From WLMZ01 sp039920665 (lineage in GTDB: Bacteria > Actinomycetota > Acidimicrobiia > Acidimicrobiales > Ilumatobacteraceae): DNA of 8,821 nucleotides. The stretch covers positions 1 to 8,821 of the forward strand of contig JBDSDH010000008.1 of NCBI GenBank assembly GCA_039920665.1. The letters run 5' to 3'. The translations under genes and the position numbers were made by a program. Below, piece after piece: positions 5,778 to 8,821 of this stretch (its first letter is position 1; each line of letters begins with the position of its first letter). The notes under the pieces are model-generated. The model was not told where the DNA came from. It ran no database searches and worked only from the letters and a program-made list of their open reading frames with translations.

Positions 5778-7433
5778 ATGGCAAAAGTTCTCAAATTTGA
5801 CGAAGAGGCTCGTCGCGCCCTCGAAGCCGGTGTGAACAAGTTGGCCGACACGGTCAAGGTCACGCTCGGGCCGAAGGGCCGCAACGTCGTCCTCGACAAG
5901 AAGTTCGGCGCACCCACCATCACCAACGACGGTGTGTCCATCGCGAAGGAAGTCGAACTCGACGATCCCTTCGAGAACATGGGCGCCCAGTTGGTCAAAG
6001 AAGTCGCCACCAAGACCAACGACGTTGCCGGTGACGGCACGACGACCGCCACGGTTCTCGCTCAGGCAATGGTGCACCAGGGCATGCGCAACGTCGCTGC
6101 CGGCGCCAATCCAATGGGCCTCAAGCGCGGCATCGAGAAGGCAGTTGCGGCTGCGGTCGAGAGCATCAAGAGCCAGGCCAAGGAAGTTGACGACAAGGGC
6201 GACATCGCCGCTGTCGCCACGATCTCGGCTGCCGATGCCTCGATCGGCGAAGTCATCGCCAACGCGATCGACAAGGTTGGCAAAGACGGCGTCGTCACGG
6301 TCGAAGAGAGCAACACCTTCGGTACCGAACTCGAGTTCACCGAGGGCATGCAGTTCGACAAGGGCTATCTCTCGCCGTACTTCGTGACCGACCCGGAGCG
6401 TCAAGAAGCAGTGCTCGACGATCCGTACATCCTCATCAACAACGGCAAGATCAGCTCGGTGCAGCAAATGCTCCCGGCCCTCGAGCTCGTGATGAAGACC
6501 GGTCGCCCGCTGCTCATCATTGCCGAGGACATCGAGGGCGAAGCCCTTGCCACCCTCGTCGTGAACAAGATCCGCGGCACGTTCAACTCTTCGGCCGTCA
6601 AGGCCCCCGGCTTCGGCGATCGCCGCAAGGCGATGCTGCAGGACCTCGCGGTCCTCACCGGTGGTCAGGTCATCAGCGAAGAGGTCGGGCTCAAGCTCGA
6701 CACCGCCACGCTGGATCTGTTCGGCCGTGCCAAGCGCGTCATCATCACCAAGGACAACACCACCGTCGTCGACGGCGCCGGTGAGTCCGACGATGTCAAG
6801 GGCCGCGTCAACCAGATCAAGGCCGAGATCGAGAACACCGATTCGGACTGGGACCGCGAGAAGCTGCAGGAGCGCTTGGCCAAGTTGGCCGGCGGTGTTG
6901 CGGTCATCAAGGTCGGCGCTGCCACCGAGGTCGAGCTGAAAGAGAAGAAGCACCGCATCGAAGATGCCGTGTCTGCGACTCGTGCAGCCATCGAAGAAGG
7001 CGTCGTCGCCGGTGGTGGAACGGCGCTCATTCGCAGCCGTGCCGCAGTCCTCGCCGTCGTCAACTCGCTCGAGGGCGACGAGGCCACTGGTGCCAAGATC
7101 GTTTGGGAGTCGCTCGTGGCGCCGCTCAGCACGATCGCCGACAACGCCGGTCTCCAGGGTGCTGTCGTCGTGCAGCACGTCGAGACTGCCGAAGGCAACA
7201 TGGGCCTCAACGCCGCAACCGGCGAGTACGAGGACCTGGTCAAGGCCGGCATCATCGACCCCGCCAAGGTGACCCGCGCGGCGCTGCAGAACGCAGCCTC
7301 GATCGCCGCCCTGGTGCTCACCACCGAATGTCTCGTGGCCGACAAGCCCGAGAAGAAGTCGGCCATGGCCGGCGGCGGTGGCGGCGGCATGGGCGGTATG
7401 GGTGGCATGGGCGGTATGGGCGGCATGATGTGA
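5778..7433 (+). CDS. groL: Chaperonin GroEL (Hsp60)
   Basis: A 551-aa full-length GroEL, the ATP-dependent 14-mer folding chamber that works with GroES in the cytoplasm. Key residues are present: the LGPKGRNV nucleotide-binding segment (30-37), D51 in ITNDG, D86 in the ATP motif GDGTTTATV, and D396 in EDAVSATRAAIEEG, equivalent to the catalytic Asp398 of E. coli. The C-terminus is a glycine-methionine tail of GGM repeats, typical of housekeeping GroEL and unlike the His-rich tail of mycobacterial GroEL1. It follows groES by 14 nt; an AAGG overlapping the groES stop is the only Shine-Dalgarno candidate (12 nt away), suggesting translational coupling. Control is through the CIRCE site upstream of groES. 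A strong hairpin terminator stands about 60 nt after the stop codon. Confidence 0.98.
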   Translation: MAKVLKFDEEARRALEAGVNKLADTVKVTLGPKGRNVVLDKKFGAPTITNDGVSIAKEVELDDPFENMGAQLVKEVATKTNDVAGDGTTTATVLAQAMVHQGMRNVAAGANPMGLKRGIEKAVAAAVESIKSQAKEVDDKGDIAAVATISAADASIGEVIANAIDKVGKDGVVTVEESNTFGTELEFTEGMQFDKGYLSPYFVTDPERQEAVLDDPYILINNGKISSVQQMLPALELVMKTGRPLLIIAEDIEGEALATLVVNKIRGTFNSSAVKAPGFGDRRKAMLQDLAVLTGGQVISEEVGLKLDTATLDLFGRAKRVIITKDNTTVVDGAGESDDVKGRVNQIKAEIENTDSDWDREKLQERLAKLAGGVAVIKVGAATEVELKEKKHRIEDAVSATRAAIEEGVVAGGGTALIRSRAAVLAVVNSLEGDEATGAKIVWESLVAPLSTIADNAGLQGAVVVQHVETAEGNMGLNAATGEYEDLVKAGIIDPAKVTRAALQNAASIAALVLTTECLVADKPEKKSAMAGGGGGGMGGMGGMGGMGGMM

Positions 7434-7450
7434 GTTCGCTTCCAGCGAAC
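7434..7450 (+). other. Hairpin starting right after the groL stop codon
   Basis: GTTCGCT, loop TCC, AGCGAAC: a perfect 7-bp stem starting at the first base after the TGA. No T-run follows, so it is not a terminator alone. It could protect the 3' end of the message or be the first part of a composite 3' structure. Confidence 0.5.
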
Positions 7451-7453
7451 GCA

Positions 7454-7470
7454 CAGGCGCCCAACGCCTG
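7454..7470 (+). other. Second small hairpin downstream of groL
   Basis: CAGGCG, loop CCCAA, CGCCTG: a 6-bp stem. Bases 7458-7464 (CGCCCAA, the loop plus two stem bases) are exactly complementary to TTGGGCG at 7486-7492, just before the terminator stem. An alternative fold or pseudoknot is therefore possible. Confidence 0.45.
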
Positions 7471-7492
7471 ACAGTGCTCTGACAATTGGGCG

Positions 7493-7531
7493 AACGGCCC
7501 CGGACTTCGGTCCGGGGCCGTTGTCCGTTTT
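7493..7531 (+). terminator. Intrinsic terminator of the groES-groL operon
   Basis: A perfect 13-bp GC-rich stem (7493-7505 with 7510-7522) is closed by the extra-stable C(UUCG)G tetraloop. A short TTTT (7528-7531) follows after a 5-nt gap. The weak T-run is common in high-GC genomes. Its place 60 nt after groL and the perfect stem make a terminator the natural reading. Confidence 0.88.
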
Positions 7532-7648
7532 CGACATGCGCGGGTTTCAGCCGGTTGCAGTGACTCCGACTTGTTCTGTCCGATCGATCGAGCCGCTTTC
7601 AGCGAGTTCGGTCAGGCAGCTGAGATGTGGCCGCCGCCGCCGGCAGTT

Positions 7649-7692
7649 CTGCCCGACGCAACGATCTTGAATCGGCACGATTCGTCGGGCAG
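7649..7692. repeat. 44-nt inverted-repeat element, left copy
   Basis: CTGCCCGACG (7649-7658) and CGTCGGGCAG (7683-7692) form a perfect 10-bp stem around a 24-nt interior. The interior contains a further 4-bp pairing (CGAT 7662-7665 with ATCG 7671-7674). The outer arms CTGCCCGA/TCGGGCA recur at 8779-8821 with the same 36-nt start-to-start spacing. Confidence 0.7.
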
Positions 7693-7694
7693 TA

Positions 7695-7722
7695 CGAGAT
7701 CTTTTCCATTTTCCGGATCTCG
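7695..7722. repeat. 7-bp inverted repeat next to the left element
   Basis: CGAGATC (7695-7701) and GATCTCG (7716-7722) flank a T-rich 14-nt loop, ending 16 nt before the chosen ATG at 7739. It could be an operator or a leader hairpin for the following gene; no stronger assignment is possible. Confidence 0.5.
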
Positions 7723-7738
7723 AAGCACTCAGTCATGG

Positions 7739-8764
7739 ATGAGCGCACGATTTCCTTCCCGGCCGGCGCACGGCGACCACGGCGACCACGGCGACCACGG
7801 CGACCACGGCGACCACGGCGACCACGGCGAGGGTCCGCCACCGCTGGCCCGAGCGACGGCGCTGATGGCGGCACAACACGACGTCATCTCGGATCGTCAG
7901 GTCCGAACGACCGGATTGAGTCTGCGGCGCCAGCAGACCTTGGTCCGACGCGGGCTCTGGGTGCGCCACTCGCCGGGTGTGCTCGCCAACGCAGGGAGTG
8001 AGCCGACATGGCACCGAGCAGCGATGGCGGCGACGCTGATGCCCGGGTCGGCGGCTGTGCTCGGTGGCGCGGCGTCGGCGCGTCTGCACAGACTCGACGG
8101 ATTCGACGACGTCGATCGCCTGATCGTGATCACCTCGAATCGCGGGCGCGTCAACGCGCCGAGGAACATCACGGTCAACCGGTCGCGGGTGCTCGAACCC
8201 GAGGACGTGGTGCTCGTTGGACCGATCAAGGCAACGAGCGTCGCCGTCACGCTGATCCACCTCTGCCTGTACGGATTGTCCAAACGTGGGCAGGCCTTCG
8301 ATTCGGCCCTCCGTCTCGGCCACACCCCGGCTGAACTCAGCGACGTGTTCGAGCGGTGGCGTCGGCGAGGCATGCACGGTCCGGTCGAGGCGTTGGAACT
8401 GCTCGCCGAGCGCACCGGCAAACGGCTCCCGCGGAGCTGGTTCCAACGTCTCGCGAGTGGCCTGTTGAGAACCCACGGCGTCGAGACGGAGGACGAACTG
8501 CCGATCTTCGACGCTCGCGGACGACTCCTCGCTGAACTGGATCTGGCCGTCATCGGCTGGAAAGTGGGTGTCGAGTGCCAGAGTTGGGAGTGGCACTCCA
8601 CGCCGGCCGCGCGCCAGCGCGATCATGAGCGCAAGCGCATGCTCCGCGGTCTCGGATGGGACGTCGTCGAGTTGTGGTGGAGCGACGTCGATCACCCAGA
8701 TCACGCGATGAAAGACGTCCTCGATGCCGTCGATCGAGCACGGCGACTCGGCGCCGAGCGCTGA
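7739..8764 (+). CDS. AbiEi-like winged-helix / DUF559-like nuclease-fold protein
   Basis: A 341-aa protein from ATG 7739. Residues about 36-86 resemble the winged-helix domain of AbiEi-type antitoxins (QHDVISDRQV, then LVRRGLWVRHSPGVLA). A middle region of about 90-245 is undefined. Residues about 258-330 resemble DUF559, a Vsr/PD-(D/E)XK-like fold: ELDLAV with D268, VGVECQSWEWH with E279 and H286, DHERKRML, and GWDVVELWW. Where DUF559 often has a second Asp (E-x-D-G), this protein has E-C-Q, so nuclease activity is uncertain. The start is the weak point: ATG 7865 gives 299 aa but cuts the first predicted helix, ATG 7739 keeps it and includes six Gly-Asp-His repeats (residues 12-29), and neither has a good Shine-Dalgarno. 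Such proteins are common as orphans in actinobacteria. No AbiEii toxin gene is visible next to it, although the right side is cut by the window. The role is unknown; a defence or DNA-processing role is only inferred. Confidence 0.72.
   Translation: MSARFPSRPAHGDHGDHGDHGDHGDHGDHGEGPPPLARATALMAAQHDVISDRQVRTTGLSLRRQQTLVRRGLWVRHSPGVLANAGSEPTWHRAAMAATLMPGSAAVLGGAASARLHRLDGFDDVDRLIVITSNRGRVNAPRNITVNRSRVLEPEDVVLVGPIKATSVAVTLIHLCLYGLSKRGQAFDSALRLGHTPAELSDVFERWRRRGMHGPVEALELLAERTGKRLPRSWFQRLASGLLRTHGVETEDELPIFDARGRLLAELDLAVIGWKVGVECQSWEWHSTPAARQRDHERKRMLRGLGWDVVELWWSDVDHPDHAMKDVLDAVDRARRLGAER
7769..7830 (+). repeat. 9-bp tandem repeat encoding Gly-Asp-His
   Basis: Six perfect copies of GGCGACCAC (7772-7825) with partial copies at each edge (CAC at 7769-7771, GGCGA at 7826-7830), about 6.9 units in all. 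The unit is a multiple of three and in frame with the downstream nuclease-fold domain, so copy-number change would keep the frame. Perfect identity suggests recent slippage expansion. Confidence 0.95.
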
Positions 8765-8773
8765 CCTCGGCGC
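8751..8773 (+). other. Hairpin over the stop codon of the DUF559-like gene
   Basis: GCGCCGAG (8751-8758) pairs with CTCGGCGC (8766-8773) around a 7-nt loop that contains the TGA stop. The 8-bp GC-rich stem could help end transcription, but no T-run follows and translation to the stop would compete with it. Confidence 0.4.
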
Positions 8774-8778
8774 TGGAT

Positions 8779-8821
8779 CTGCCCGAACGATCGCTCCGAC
8801 AATGAAGGGATGTGTCGGGCA
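8779..8821. repeat. 44-nt inverted-repeat element, right copy, cut by the window end
   Basis: CTGCCCGA (8779-8786) and TCGGGCA (8815-8821) repeat the outer arms of the element at 7649-7692, again 36 nt apart start to start. The last arm base would be position 8822, outside the window. The interior differs, although ACGATC follows the left arm in both copies (directly here, after 4 extra bases in the left copy). No gene start can be supported in this 57-bp tail. Confidence 0.5.

Larger units (their letters stand above)
7532..7738. other. Intergenic stretch before the AbiEi/DUF559-like gene
   Basis: With the groL 3' region this makes about 305 bp without a gene. Positions 7532-7648 show nothing clear; an open frame from TTG 7571 crosses it, but its protein (MFCPIDRAAF...) resembles nothing and I treat it as non-coding. 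Positions 7649-7722 hold two inverted repeats listed separately. No confident -35/-10 pair was found for the downstream gene. Confidence 0.5.

Noticed and set aside
5418..7454. 678-codon open frame on the minus strand opposite groES-groL
   Set aside because: It is antisense to two certain genes; long opposite frames are expected at this GC3-rich codon use. The protein has no recognisable domain.
7769..7830. Short tandem repeats considered as a CRISPR array
   Set aside because: Units are contiguous 9-mers without spacers, so this is a simple tandem repeat.
7733..8704. 323-codon minus-strand open frame with a hydrophobic Val-Val-Ala repeat
   Set aside because: The hydrophobic stretch is only the reverse complement of the 9-bp repeat; the plus strand has the AbiEi/DUF559-like domains.
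8798..8821. Possible start of a next gene (ATG 8802 or 8810 next to GAAGGG)
   Set aside because: Too few codons remain in the window and the purine run touches the ATG at 8810, leaving no normal spacing.

Overview
The window is high-GC DNA whose GroES, GroEL and OmpR-family protein sequences look actinobacterial. An Acidimicrobiia-like lineage is my guess from general resemblance only. Codon use is GC3-rich throughout, with no sign of a foreign block inside the gene bodies. No rRNA, tRNA, CRISPR array or transposase was seen.

Left part (1-3283), an envelope-stress-like module. A membrane-anchored trypsin/HtrA-type serine protease is open at the left edge, so its true start lies outside the window. 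A sensor histidine kinase follows on the same strand after 75 bp. An OmpR-family response regulator lies on the opposite strand, and its stop codon is 1 bp from the kinase stop. The content recalls mycobacterial mprA-mprB-pepD (regulator, kinase, HtrA-like protease), but here the regulator is convergent with the kinase instead of leading an operon.

Middle (3284-5287), a 667-aa CASTOR/POLLUX-type ion channel. It has two membrane helices, a pore with a DAGT filter-like motif, and two tandem cytoplasmic RCK/TrkA-N-like halves. It is divergent from the response regulator across only 63 bp. Its stop codon lies inside a tandem palindromic 12-bp repeat.

Right-middle (5288-7531), a classical chaperonin operon. 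A sigma70-type promoter overlaps a perfect CIRCE operator, followed by groES, groL (GGM-rich tail) and a strong hairpin terminator with a UUCG loop. Two smaller hairpins stand between groL and the terminator, with a possible alternative pairing among them.

Right end (7532-8821), an accessory-looking gene. It encodes an AbiEi-like winged helix joined to a DUF559/PD-(D/E)XK-like C-terminus, with an in-frame 9-bp tandem repeat (Gly-Asp-His) in its probable N-terminus. The gene sits between two 44-nt inverted-repeat elements that share the same arms and spacing; the second runs into the window edge. The flanked gene, the convergent two-component pair and the channel next to it are the parts most worth a second look.
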